Assembly: GCA_030433195.1 (NCBI GenBank)
Contig: JAUIME010000300.1
Coordinates: 1 to 6,624, forward strand
Origin: a bacterium
GTDB lineage: Bacteria > Planctomycetota > JACOTG01 > JAUIME01
Direction: 5' to 3'
DNA length: 6,624 bases
Shown here piece after piece: positions 1-6,198 of this stretch. The position numbers and the translations under genes were made by a program. The notes under the pieces were generated by a model, which saw nothing but the letters and a program-made list of their open reading frames with translations, ran no database searches and had not been told where the DNA came from. The number at the start of each line of letters is the position of its first letter. Positions within the stretch are counted from its first letter, which is position 1.

Positions 1-963
1 ATCGCCGAGGACGACGCTGATGCGGCTCGACTGACTGTGCGACGCACAGAAGTCCGAGAGTCCGTCGCGGTCGAGATCGGTCGCGAGGATCTGATCGACG
101 AACGCGCCGAGACCGAAGTCCGCGGCTGGTTCGAAACCGCCGAGGCCGTCGCCCGAGAAGAACGAGAACGAAGCGCTCGAGCCGTTCGAGACGACGAGGT
201 CGGGCTGTCCGTCCGCGTCGAGCAAGCCGACGTCGACCGAGAGCGGAGTCCCCGTCGTCGACACCACGAGGCTCGCGGCGAACGTGCCGAAGCCGTCGCC
301 GTACCAGACCGTGACGTTGGCGCCGCCTTCGTGCGCGACGACGAGATCGAGCAGCGTGTCGACGTTCACGTCGTACGCCTGGATCGAGACCGGGTTGAGG
401 CCGGTGATGAAGCGCGCGCCGGCCGTGAAGCCGCCCGCACCGTCACCGAGCAGCATCGCGATCTTGTGGTTGTCGTAGAGCGCGACCGCGAGGTCGTTGA
501 ACGTGTCACCGTTGAAGTCGCCGACCGCGAGGTCGCCGGCACCCGTTCCGGTTTCGTACGTCGTCGGCTGGACCGCGAAGCCGCCCGCGCCGTCACCCAC
601 GAGAACCGAAACGTCGCGCGAATCGCGGTTGAGCACCACGAGGTCGAGCGTCGTGTCGCCGTCGAACAGGCCGGTCACGATCGCCGTCGGCGCCATGCCG
701 ACCGAGATCACGCTGCCGGGGTTGAAGTTTCCCGTACCGTCGGCGATGAAGATCGAGACCGTGTCGTTGTCGAAGTTCACGATCGCGAGGTCGTCGAACG
801 CGTCGCCGTCGAAGTTGCCGCTCGTGAGCGCGGCGGGCGTGTCGATCGAGCTCAGGGTCGCCGTCGGTTGCAGCGATCCCTGACCGTCGCCGAGCAGGAT
901 CGAGACCTGATCCGAGAGCAGGTTCGCGACGGCGATGTCGACGAAGCCGTCGCCGTTGAAGTC
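1..963 (-). repeat. Seven FG-GAP units with 49-residue (about 147 bp) period
   Basis: The acidic loops begin at residues 48, 97, 146, 196, 245, 294 and 343 of the encoded protein, giving spacings of 49, 49, 50, 49, 49 and 49. The GDGxGxF-type turns begin at 72, 121, 170, 220, 269, 318 and 367, in register with the loops. At DNA level some units are almost identical: the GDGAGGF segments at 577-597 and 427-447 differ by one base in 21. Loops 5 (DVNVDTLLD) and 6 (LLDADGQPD) are the most diverged. The array is cut by the window edge inside the seventh unit. Confidence 0.9.
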
Positions 964-1104
964 GCCGGCGTGCGTTGCGCTCGGGCCTTCCTGTACGGGG
1001 AAGTTCTGTTGCGACTCGAACGAGACTTGCGCCGCGGCCTGCGACGCGGCGACGAGCGTCGCCGCGACGAGCAGTCCGGCGAATCGCCTGGGATGCGCTA
1101 CCAT
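1..1104 (-). CDS. Secreted FG-GAP/VCBS repeat protein, N-terminal part (runs off left edge)
   Basis: Reading from the ATG at 1104 leftward there are 368 codons without a stop, and the frame is still open at base 1, so the C-terminus is outside the window. Residues 1-25 form a Sec signal peptide: basic H-P-R-R, a hydrophobic stretch (GLLVAATLVAA), then A-A-A before Gln26 as the likely cleavage site. The mature part is a series of FG-GAP/VCBS units, each with a Ca-binding-type D-x-N/D-x-D-x-x-x-D loop, for example DFNGDGFVD at 48-56 and DLDRDGLSD at 343-351, followed by hydrophobic strands and a GDGxGxF turn. Proteins of this family fold as beta-propellers and act outside the cytoplasm, often in adhesion or matrix binding; no enzymatic domain is visible here. 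A GGAGGGAG Shine-Dalgarno six bases upstream fixes the start. It is divergent from the methyltransferase gene. The repeat identification is firm; ligand and role are unknown. Confidence 0.93.
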   Translation of the reverse strand, partial: MVAHPRRFAGLLVAATLVAASQAAAQVSFESQQNFPVQEGPSATHAGDFNGDGFVDIAVANLLSDQVSILLGDGQGSLQPTATLSSIDTPAALTSGNFDGDAFDDLAIVNFDNDTVSIFIADGTGNFNPGSVISVGMAPTAIVTGLFDGDTTLDLVVLNRDSRDVSVLVGDGAGGFAVQPTTYETGTGAGDLAVGDFNGDTFNDLAVALYDNHKIAMLLGDGAGGFTAGARFITGLNPVSIQAYDVNVDTLLDLVVAHEGGANVTVWYGDGFGTFAASLVVSTTGTPLSVDVGLLDADGQPDLVVSNGSSASFSFFSGDGLGGFEPAADFGLGAFVDQILATDLDRDGLSDFCASHSQSSRISVVLGD

Positions 1105-1107
1105 GTT

Positions 1108-1115
1108 CTCCCTCC
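1108..1115 (-). promoter_or_regulatory. Shine-Dalgarno of the FG-GAP gene
   Basis: Read on the minus strand, GGAGGGAG lies directly upstream of the ATG at 1104, with six bases between GGAGG and the ATG. This strong site, together with the signal peptide beginning at that Met, decides the start. Confidence 0.8.
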
Positions 1116-1156
1116 AATCGGGTTGAACGAGATCGGGAAACTGAATCCAGACACCT

Positions 1157-1169
1157 TGAATCCGATTCA
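1157..1169. promoter_or_regulatory. 13-bp palindrome in the divergent intergenic region, candidate operator
   Basis: TGAATC-C-GATTCA is a perfect 6-bp inverted repeat around a single central base. A further TGAATCC half-site copy begins at 1142, 15 bp away. It lies 53 bp upstream of the FG-GAP start and 138 bp upstream of the methyltransferase start, where a dimeric regulator could act. The size and symmetry fit an operator, but no bound protein is known and chance is not excluded. Confidence 0.3.
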
Positions 1170-1257
1170 TCGGGATCCGCTCGACGCGGACTTGAGCCAA
1201 GCCGGCAGGGATTCGGGCGCTCGCGTCCCTCCGAGCGGTCGATCGGCGACTCCCGAG

Positions 1258-1266
1258 TGTTAGAAT
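1258..1266 (+). promoter_or_regulatory. Extended -10 promoter element upstream of the methyltransferase gene
   Basis: TGTTAGAAT matches the extended -10 pattern TGnTATAAT with one mismatch in the hexamer. No good -35 hexamer lies 17 bp upstream (GTCGAT there), which is common for extended -10 promoters. It would start transcription roughly 35 bases before the ATG at 1308. This is among the few AT-containing stretches in the intergenic region. The call rests on a single motif match. Confidence 0.35.
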
Positions 1267-1307
1267 CTCGCCCAACCTCCTGATTCGAAGGACCTTCCGA
1301 GCGAGCC

Positions 1308-2141
1308 ATGAACGTCGACCGGATTCTCGACCACCCCGACTACAATTTGCGCAGTTCGAGTCGGCTCTCGGCCCGCGACGAACCGCGGGCGCGTGTTTGG
1401 CTCGACCGGGACGACCCGCTGTACGGCGTTTTCTTGCGCATCCGCAACCAACGCGCGGCCGTCCGCAAGGAGTTCTACGAGGCCGCGTTCCTGCTCGACC
1501 GGCTCGACCCCGAACTGCGCCGCGCGACGCGGCTGTGGGAGATGGCCGCCGGACATGGCATGTTCGGGCTCTTCGCGGCGCTGCTCCACCGCCCCCTCGA
1601 AGAGGTCGTTCATCTCGACAAGCGTCGTCCGCTCTCGTACGAACGCATTCTCGAGCTCGCGGCGGTCGACCATCCGTTCCTCAAGCTGCGGAGCCGATTC
1701 CGCGAAGGCGACATCGCGAGCGGCGATCCGATCCCGCCCGATGCGCTCGTCGTGGGACTCCACTGCTGCGGATCGCTCACGGACCTCGTCGCCGAAGAAG
1801 CGCGGCGATCGGGCGCGTCGTTCGCCGTGGTGCCGTGCTGCGAACGGCGCGCGCTGCTCTCGCCCGCGGCGAGGGCCACGGCACGCGGCGACGATCTACC
1901 GCGACTCGTGCGCGAGCGTCGGATCGAGCGCTGGCAATCGTGGGGCTACGCGATCGAAGAGCGGCGTCTTCCCGAAGCGGTGACGGCGTCGGCGCACATC
2001 CTGATCGCCAAACCGCGCATCGCCCCGAGCGCGATCGCGGCCGGGGCCGATCAGTCGAGAGCCCGTACGAGCTCGGCGAAGTACGTCAACGAGACATCGG
2101 GCTCCGCGCGTTCGAGAACCGCCGCCTCGTTGAGCCCGTAG
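1308..2141 (+). CDS. SAM-dependent methyltransferase, HxCGxLTD/PCC type (Methyltransf_32-like)
   Basis: This is a 277-residue protein with a class I methyltransferase core. A glycine-rich SAM-binding motif I lies at about 76-90 (LWEMAAGHGMFGLFA). An acidic residue follows at the end of the next strand (VHLD, Asp104). A GLHCCGSLTD segment at 150-159 and a VPCC segment at 175-178 follow. The H-x-C-G-x-L-T-D plus P-C-C pair is the hallmark I associate with the Methyltransf_32 group (METTL25/TRM13-like proteins), some of which modify RNA; the substrate here is unknown. The core seems to end near residue 236 (AHILIAKPR). The remaining roughly 40 residues form a low-complexity Ala/Ser/Arg tail, and the last 30 of them overlap the opposite-strand phosphatase gene. 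The start is the first ATG; an AAGGA lies 15 bases upstream, rather far. It is transcribed divergently from the FG-GAP gene. Fold is confident, substrate not. Confidence 0.82.
   Translation: MNVDRILDHPDYNLRSSSRLSARDEPRARVWLDRDDPLYGVFLRIRNQRAAVRKEFYEAAFLLDRLDPELRRATRLWEMAAGHGMFGLFAALLHRPLEEVVHLDKRRPLSYERILELAAVDHPFLKLRSRFREGDIASGDPIPPDALVVGLHCCGSLTDLVAEEARRSGASFAVVPCCERRALLSPAARATARGDDLPRLVRERRIERWQSWGYAIEERRLPEAVTASAHILIAKPRIAPSAIAAGADQSRARTSSAKYVNETSGSARSRTAASLSP
2022..2047 (-). terminator. GC-rich hairpin just past the phosphatase stop, weak terminator candidate
   Basis: GCCCCG at 2022-2027 pairs with CGGGGC at 2042-2047 around a 14-base loop that itself contains the palindrome GCGATCGC. 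On the minus strand the stem starts four bases after the phosphatase stop codon. No T-run follows, only GGTTTGG, so it is not a classical intrinsic terminator. It also sits inside the methyltransferase coding frame. It might act as a Rho-assisted stop or an mRNA end protector, or be a chance product of GC-rich coding DNA. Confidence 0.2.
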
Positions 2142-2728
2142 AGCGCGGCGACGGTGCGCACCCCGGCCGCGCGTCCGGCGGCGATGTCTTGGGGACCGTC
2201 CCCCACCATGATCGTGCGTTCCGCGGGCACACCGTGCAGCGCCATCGCGAACGCGAGCGGCGCCGGATCGGGCTTGTGAGTCGGAAGACTCCGCTCCCCG
2301 AGGATCGGATCGAACGCCCCGGCGAGGCCGACCGCGCGCAGCACCGTCAGCGTGATCCCGAGCGGCTTGTTCGTCACGAGCGCCATCGGCAGCCGTCCAT
2401 GCCGCGATTCGAGAAACTCGCGCACGCCGGGATACACGGTCGTGTGATCCGCCGGATGCTCGAGATAGTCGGCTTCGAACGCGGCCGTCGCCTCGGCGAT
2501 CGTCGCGGCATCGGGATCTTCGCCGCTCGCCCGCAAGCATCGCGCGAGCAGCTCGTGCGCTCCGTCTCCGATGAAGCCGCGGATGCGCTCGCTCGGAAGC
2601 GACGCGTGCCCACGCGACGCGAGCACGCGGTTCGCGCACGCGGCGATGTCTTCACACGAGTCGACGATCGTTCCGTCGAAATCGAAGAGGACGAGATCGA
2701 CGTTCGCAAGAGAGGTGTCGTTCGGCAT
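2051..2728 (-). CDS. gph: HAD-superfamily phosphatase, phosphoglycolate-phosphatase-like
   Basis: This 225-residue protein has all four HAD motifs. Motif I is DFDGT with nucleophile Asp16 and Asp18. An alpha-helical cap (about 22-95) of subclass IA follows, then motif II VTNK (Thr119), motif III Lys152 in HKPDP, and motif IV GDGPQD with Asp177 and Asp181. Length and motif spacing match Gph/PpaX-type enzymes of 210-230 residues. These use Mg2+ in the cytoplasm to hydrolyse small phosphomonoesters, classically 2-phosphoglycolate arising from oxidative DNA damage or photorespiration. The usual Ser in GDS of motif IV is Gly here, a mild deviation. It lies 33 bp after the response regulator on the same strand. 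There is no Shine-Dalgarno before the ATG, but a promoter-like element ends eight bases upstream. Its 3' end overlaps the methyltransferase gene by 91 bp. The exact substrate cannot be read from sequence; pyrophosphatase (PpaX) or beta-phosphoglucomutase-like activity is possible. Confidence 0.9.
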   Translation of the reverse strand: MPNDTSLANVDLVLFDFDGTIVDSCEDIAACANRVLASRGHASLPSERIRGFIGDGAHELLARCLRASGEDPDAATIAEATAAFEADYLEHPADHTTVYPGVREFLESRHGRLPMALVTNKPLGITLTVLRAVGLAGAFDPILGERSLPTHKPDPAPLAFAMALHGVPAERTIMVGDGPQDIAAGRAAGVRTVAALYGLNEAAVLERAEPDVSLTYFAELVRALD

Positions 2729-2736
2729 GGGGCAGG

Positions 2737-2765
2737 ATTCTGGCTCGGCGCACGGCGCGTGTCAA
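2737..2765 (-). promoter_or_regulatory. Sigma-70-like promoter for gph, possibly giving a leaderless mRNA
   Basis: On the minus strand a perfect TTGACA (2765-2760) is followed after exactly 17 bases by CAGAAT (2742-2737), four of six matches to TATAAT. Only eight bases, CCTGCCCC, separate the -10 hexamer from the gph ATG. A start site at the usual distance would therefore fall on or one to two bases before the A of ATG. The TTGACA overlaps the TGA stop codon of the response-regulator gene. The gph start has no Shine-Dalgarno, which fits leaderless initiation. Sequence match only. Confidence 0.45.
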
Positions 2766-3163
2766 CGCGACGGCGGTCCGTCCGAGTCGACGCCGAGGTA
2801 CTCGGCCAGAACGCCCGGCAGCGTTCGCGTATCGATCGGTTTGCTCACGTAGCCGTCGCAACCCGATTCGAGGATCTTCTCGCGGTCGCCGCGCAGCGCG
2901 TAGGCGGTCATGGCGACGACCGGAATCGCATTCGTCGTCGGATCGTCCTTGAGGACTTCGACCGCTTCGAGCCCGCTCATGCGCGGCAACTGAACGTCCA
3001 TGAGGATCAGGTCGGGGGCCTGCGCGCGCGCGATGTCGATCGCGCTCTCCCCGTCCGAGGCCTCGAGAATCTCGTGACCGCTGAACCGCAGGACGGCGCG
3101 GATCAACTTCATGTTGAGTGCATTGTCCTCGACGACGAGGATCGACTTCGACGTCTCGCTCAC
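2762..3163 (-). CDS. Single-domain response regulator (CheY/DivK-like receiver)
   Basis: This 133-residue protein consists of one receiver domain with no output domain. All canonical residues are present: acidic pair Glu12-Asp13 (VVEDN), phosphoacceptor Asp56 in DLILMDVQLP, Thr86 in AMTAYA, and Lys108-Pro109 in VSKPID. The GYVSKPI and MSGLE signatures resemble DivK-type receivers that follow hybrid kinases. It is expected to accept phosphate in the cytoplasm and act through protein contacts rather than DNA binding. The start is a GTG overlapping the TGA of the kinase gene (GTGA), preceded by a strong GGAGG five bases upstream, so translation is coupled to the kinase. The last eight or so residues (DSDGPPSR) lie beyond the domain. 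The stop overlaps a promoter-like TTGACA of the next gene. Confidence 0.95.
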   Translation of the reverse strand: MSETSKSILVVEDNALNMKLIRAVLRFSGHEILEASDGESAIDIARAQAPDLILMDVQLPRMSGLEAVEVLKDDPTTNAIPVVAMTAYALRGDREKILESGCDGYVSKPIDTRTLPGVLAEYLGVDSDGPPSR

Positions 3164-6100
3164 GACTCCCTCCGCGGCTCGGGAGCCTCGTCGGGAATCG
3201 GCGCCCGGCGCGGATCGGCGAACCGAGCCGCGTGCGTCAGGCGCTCGACCTCTTCGCAGAGTGCTTCGCGCGTGAAATCGGTACGCGACGACACTCGGTA
3301 GAGGTCTTCCATCAGGGTGATCTTCTCGTCCACGCTCAAGAATCCGTTCGTCAATACGAGATGGGGCATGCGACGCCCGTCCGCGCGGATCGCCTCGACG
3401 ACCTCGAAGCCGGAGCAGTCCGGCATCAAGAGGTCGAGGATCACGAGATCGGGCTTGTGCTCGCGTATGGTCTCGATAGCCTCTCGCCCGCCGCGAGCGA
3501 GAACGATGTCGAAGCCTGCGGGGCGCAGATACGACTCGAGCAGCCGTGCGTCCTTGCCGTTGTCATCGGCAATGACGATCCTCGGCGGAGTGTCACGTCC
3601 CGGGACGCGCAACGAGAAGGCGTCCAGCCGGGACAGCAGATCACTTCGATGGATCGGCTTTACGAAATAGTCGGACGCCCCGACGATGAACCCCCGACCT
3701 TCCTCGGGGATCGACGAGACGATCGCGATGGGGATACGCTTGACGCGAGGCTTCTCGCGCAAGAGTCGCAACACTTCCCACCCGTCCATGTCGGGCAGCA
3801 AGACTTTGAGAATCATGAGGTCCGGCGGGTTCTTGAGAACCCGTTCGATCGCCTGCTCTCCGGTCGTCGCCGTCTCGACGCAGTAGTCTCCCGACAGATA
3901 GCGGAAGAACTGCTTGAGCGCGAACGGGTCTTCGTCGACCACGAGCACGCGGGGCTCGTCGGTCCCGGAACTCGCGGGGGGTGTCGTCTCGTTGACGGAA
4001 CCGGCGGTCCACGCGACCGACGCCTCGTCTTCGGATTCGTCCGATGTCGGCTCGGTGTCGGTTCCGGTCGCGTCCGACGTCGATTCCGCTTCGGCGTAGT
4101 CGGGCGAGTCTTCGCGCGGCTCGCCGTTCGACACCGAGCTCGGGTTCGCGTCGCCATCGGGCGACGTCGGCCGGCCCGATTCGGGTCCGATGGGCAAGAA
4201 CGAAACCGTTGCCCGCTCGGGCGAAGCGCCGTTCGAAACAGGTGCCGGTTCGCCGCCCATGCCACGATCGGCCGGGACGGCGTCCCCGCCGACGTCGACA
4301 AGCGAGTCGTCGTCGCCGATGCGGTCGCTCGGGAACACGAGCGTGAAGCAGCTTCCCTTGCCGACCTCGCTTTCGGCCCACACGCGCCCGCCGTGAAGCT
4401 CCATGAACTCCTTGACGATCGCGAGGCCGAGGCCCGTGCCGCCGTAGCTGCGGCGGTAACCGGCTTCGACCTGCTGGAACTTGTCGAAGATCGTCGGCAG
4501 GTACTGCGGCGGGATTCCGATGCCGGTATCGCGCACGCTCAGACGCAGCGTCCCTTCCTCGCGGAATCCACGGATCGCGACGGTTCCGCCGTTCGTCGTG
4601 AACTTGATCGCGTTGCTGAGCAGGTTCAGGGCGATTTGCTTGAAGCGTCCCGCATCCGCGCTGAGTTCGAGCCCCTCGGGGACGTCGACGTCGAGCAGGA
4701 TCTTCTTCTTGTGCGCCTGCGCCGCCACCATCGCGACGACGCGCTCGATCGCCTCCGCGATGGAGAACGTCTCGAGCTGGAGCTCCATGCGGCCGGCCTC
4801 GATCTTCGAGATGTCGAGGATGTCGTTGATGAGCACCAACAGATGGCGACCGCTATGGTGGATGTCCGCGATGTACTCGCGCTGTTCTTGATTGAGCTCG
4901 CCGAAGAACCCGTCGATCAGCACCTCCGAGAAGCCGATCACCGAGTTCAGCGGCGTGCGGAGTTCGTGCGACATGTTCGCGAGAAACTCGCTCTTGAGCC
5001 GCGACGCGCGCTCGAGCTCACGGTTGCGAAGGATGAGCTCCTGCTCCTCCTTGTCGCGTGTGAGGTCGCGCGCGATGATGACGAAGCCGGCGGGCTCGCC
5101 GGACGCGTGCGAACGAAGACTGAACGAGAAGTGCGCCGGGAACGTCCGCCCGTCCTGGTGCCGCGCGTGGATCTCGCACGACACGCCGCGCTCGCCGTCG
5201 AGGACGCGTCGGTAGAGGTCGCAGATCGTGTCGAACCCCGCTTCGGGTTCGCTCAGCAACGTCTGCAAGTGACGACCGACGACGTCGTCCTCCGAGTACC
5301 CGAACACGCGAAGCGCCCCCTCGTTGACCGAGAGGATGCGTCCGTCGAGGTCTTCGGCGATGATCGCGTGATCGGTCGATGCCCTCAAGATGCTCTCGAG
5401 GAACTGCGACGCGCTGAAGAGCTCGGCGTGCTTGCGTTGGATTTCCTTGTTCTTGCGCTCGATCTCCTCGCGCGAACGCCGCAGCCGATCGGTGACGCGG
5501 TTGAAGTCGGCGGCGAGCTCGCCGAGCTCGTCGGGCGCGCGGATCGGCGCCGCGAGCGAGTTCTCGCCCTCGGCGATCTGGCGCGTGACCGCGCGCAGTT
5601 GTCGAAGCGGCGCGGCCAGCGTCCGCGAACCGACGAGTGTCAGGTACACCCACGCGAGCGCGACCAGGATCGTAGCGAGCACCCACGCGCGCTTCGCGCG
5701 AGCGGCGAGATCGACGTGCAGACGTTCGATCGATCGCCCCATGACGATGCGACCGCCCCCGCGCGACGCATCACCCGTCGACGCGGCCACGGGAACGACG
5801 ATCCACTCGCCGGCGCCCGTGAGTTGCTCGACCGAGAGCGGCTCGGCCGCGTTCCCGGGAACCGGCAGCTCGACGTGCTCGGCGACCGCCGCATCGGAGA
5901 CCGCGATGTCGAGTACGCGTCGTTGGTCGTCTTCCACCCATGCGAACTCGGGAGGACCGCCGCCCCGGGCCGTCCACGCCCGCAACCGAGTCGGCATCCG
6001 TTCGGTCCACGAAGCGCCGTTCTGTCCCGCGGGCGAAACGAGGTAGGTGGCCACGTCCCGCAGATCGCGGATCTCGTGATCGATGGCCGCCGCTCGCTGA

Positions 6101-6198
6101 TGCTGCAAGAGGATGGCGGTCAGGAGTCCGATCGACACCGTGATCACGCCACCGATCGAGAGCAGGAACTGCGCGCGCAGTGAAAAGGAGAGCTTCAT
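3160..6198 (-). CDS. Membrane-bound hybrid histidine kinase, HAMP-PAS-HisKA-HATPase-REC-REC
   Basis: This 1012-residue sensor kinase has TM1 at 11-31, an extracytoplasmic domain of about 139 residues with no motif I recognise, and TM2 at 171-190. HAMP follows (about 191-245), then a short coiled coil and PAS/PAC (about 265-380). HisKA has His411 in MSHELRTPLN. HATPase_c has N-box NLLSNAIKF (522-533), DTGIGIP (557-563), FDKF (571-574) and GGTGLGLAI (586-594), so autophosphorylation should work. An acidic Ser/Thr/Pro linker (625-748) leads to REC1 (749-863) and REC2 (872-985). REC1 has Lys798 where the phosphoacceptor Asp belongs, though Asp755-Glu756, Ser828 and Lys847-Pro848 remain. REC2 has Asp878-Asp879, Asp922 and Thr950, but SRT (Arg972) replaces the Lys-Pro. 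No HPt domain is present. I chose the ATG at 6198, with AGGTG four bases upstream and TM1 soon after. In-frame alternatives at 6258 (ATG) and 6285 (TTG) would add a polar Cys/Pro-rich leader without a ribosome site. The stop overlaps the regulator start, forming an operon. Signal unknown. Confidence 0.95.
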   Translation of the reverse strand: MKLSFSLRAQFLLSIGGVITVSIGLLTAILLQHQRAAAIDHEIRDLRDVATYLVSPAGQNGASWTERMPTRLRAWTARGGGPPEFAWVEDDQRRVLDIAVSDAAVAEHVELPVPGNAAEPLSVEQLTGAGEWIVVPVAASTGDASRGGGRIVMGRSIERLHVDLAARAKRAWVLATILVALAWVYLTLVGSRTLAAPLRQLRAVTRQIAEGENSLAAPIRAPDELGELAADFNRVTDRLRRSREEIERKNKEIQRKHAELFSASQFLESILRASTDHAIIAEDLDGRILSVNEGALRVFGYSEDDVVGRHLQTLLSEPEAGFDTICDLYRRVLDGERGVSCEIHARHQDGRTFPAHFSFSLRSHASGEPAGFVIIARDLTRDKEEQELILRNRELERASRLKSEFLANMSHELRTPLNSVIGFSEVLIDGFFGELNQEQREYIADIHHSGRHLLVLINDILDISKIEAGRMELQLETFSIAEAIERVVAMVAAQAHKKKILLDVDVPEGLELSADAGRFKQIALNLLSNAIKFTTNGGTVAIRGFREEGTLRLSVRDTGIGIPPQYLPTIFDKFQQVEAGYRRSYGGTGLGLAIVKEFMELHGGRVWAESEVGKGSCFTLVFPSDRIGDDDSLVDVGGDAVPADRGMGGEPAPVSNGASPERATVSFLPIGPESGRPTSPDGDANPSSVSNGEPREDSPDYAEAESTSDATGTDTEPTSDESEDEASVAWTAGSVNETTPPASSGTDEPRVLVVDEDPFALKQFFRYLSGDYCVETATTGEQAIERVLKNPPDLMILKVLLPDMDGWEVLRLLREKPRVKRIPIAIVSSIPEEGRGFIVGASDYFVKPIHRSDLLSRLDAFSLRVPGRDTPPRIVIADDNGKDARLLESYLRPAGFDIVLARGGREAIETIREHKPDLVILDLLMPDCSGFEVVEAIRADGRRMPHLVLTNGFLSVDEKITLMEDLYRVSSRTDFTREALCEEVERLTHAARFADPRRAPIPDEAPEPRRES
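3166..3173 (-). promoter_or_regulatory. Shine-Dalgarno deciding the GTG start of the response regulator
   Basis: GGAGGGAG on the minus strand, inside the 3' end of the kinase gene, lies with GGAGG five bases before the GTG at 3163-3161. It supports the GTG start and the 4-base GTGA overlap as a translational coupling junction. Confidence 0.75.

Noticed and set aside
37..1263. A 408-codon plus-strand open frame antisense to the FG-GAP gene
   Set aside because: The minus-strand frame has a signal peptide, a strong ribosome site and seven in-register repeats. The plus-strand product is a charged low-complexity shadow of that repeat.
2153..2162. GGTGCGCACC palindrome as a terminator between the convergent genes
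   Set aside because: It is only 10 bp with no loop or T-run, lies inside the gph coding sequence and fits chance in GC-rich DNA.
1397..3301. A 634-codon plus-strand open frame spanning three genes
   Set aside because: It overlaps the methyltransferase in another frame and runs antisense to gph and the response regulator, both of which have full catalytic motifs. No motif is seen in its Arg-rich product.
3118..6183. A 1021-codon open frame on the plus strand, antisense to the kinase
   Set aside because: It mirrors a gene with every kinase motif intact. The product is an Arg/Asp/Glu/Val-rich string with no domain, and long stop-free antisense frames are expected in GC-rich coding DNA.
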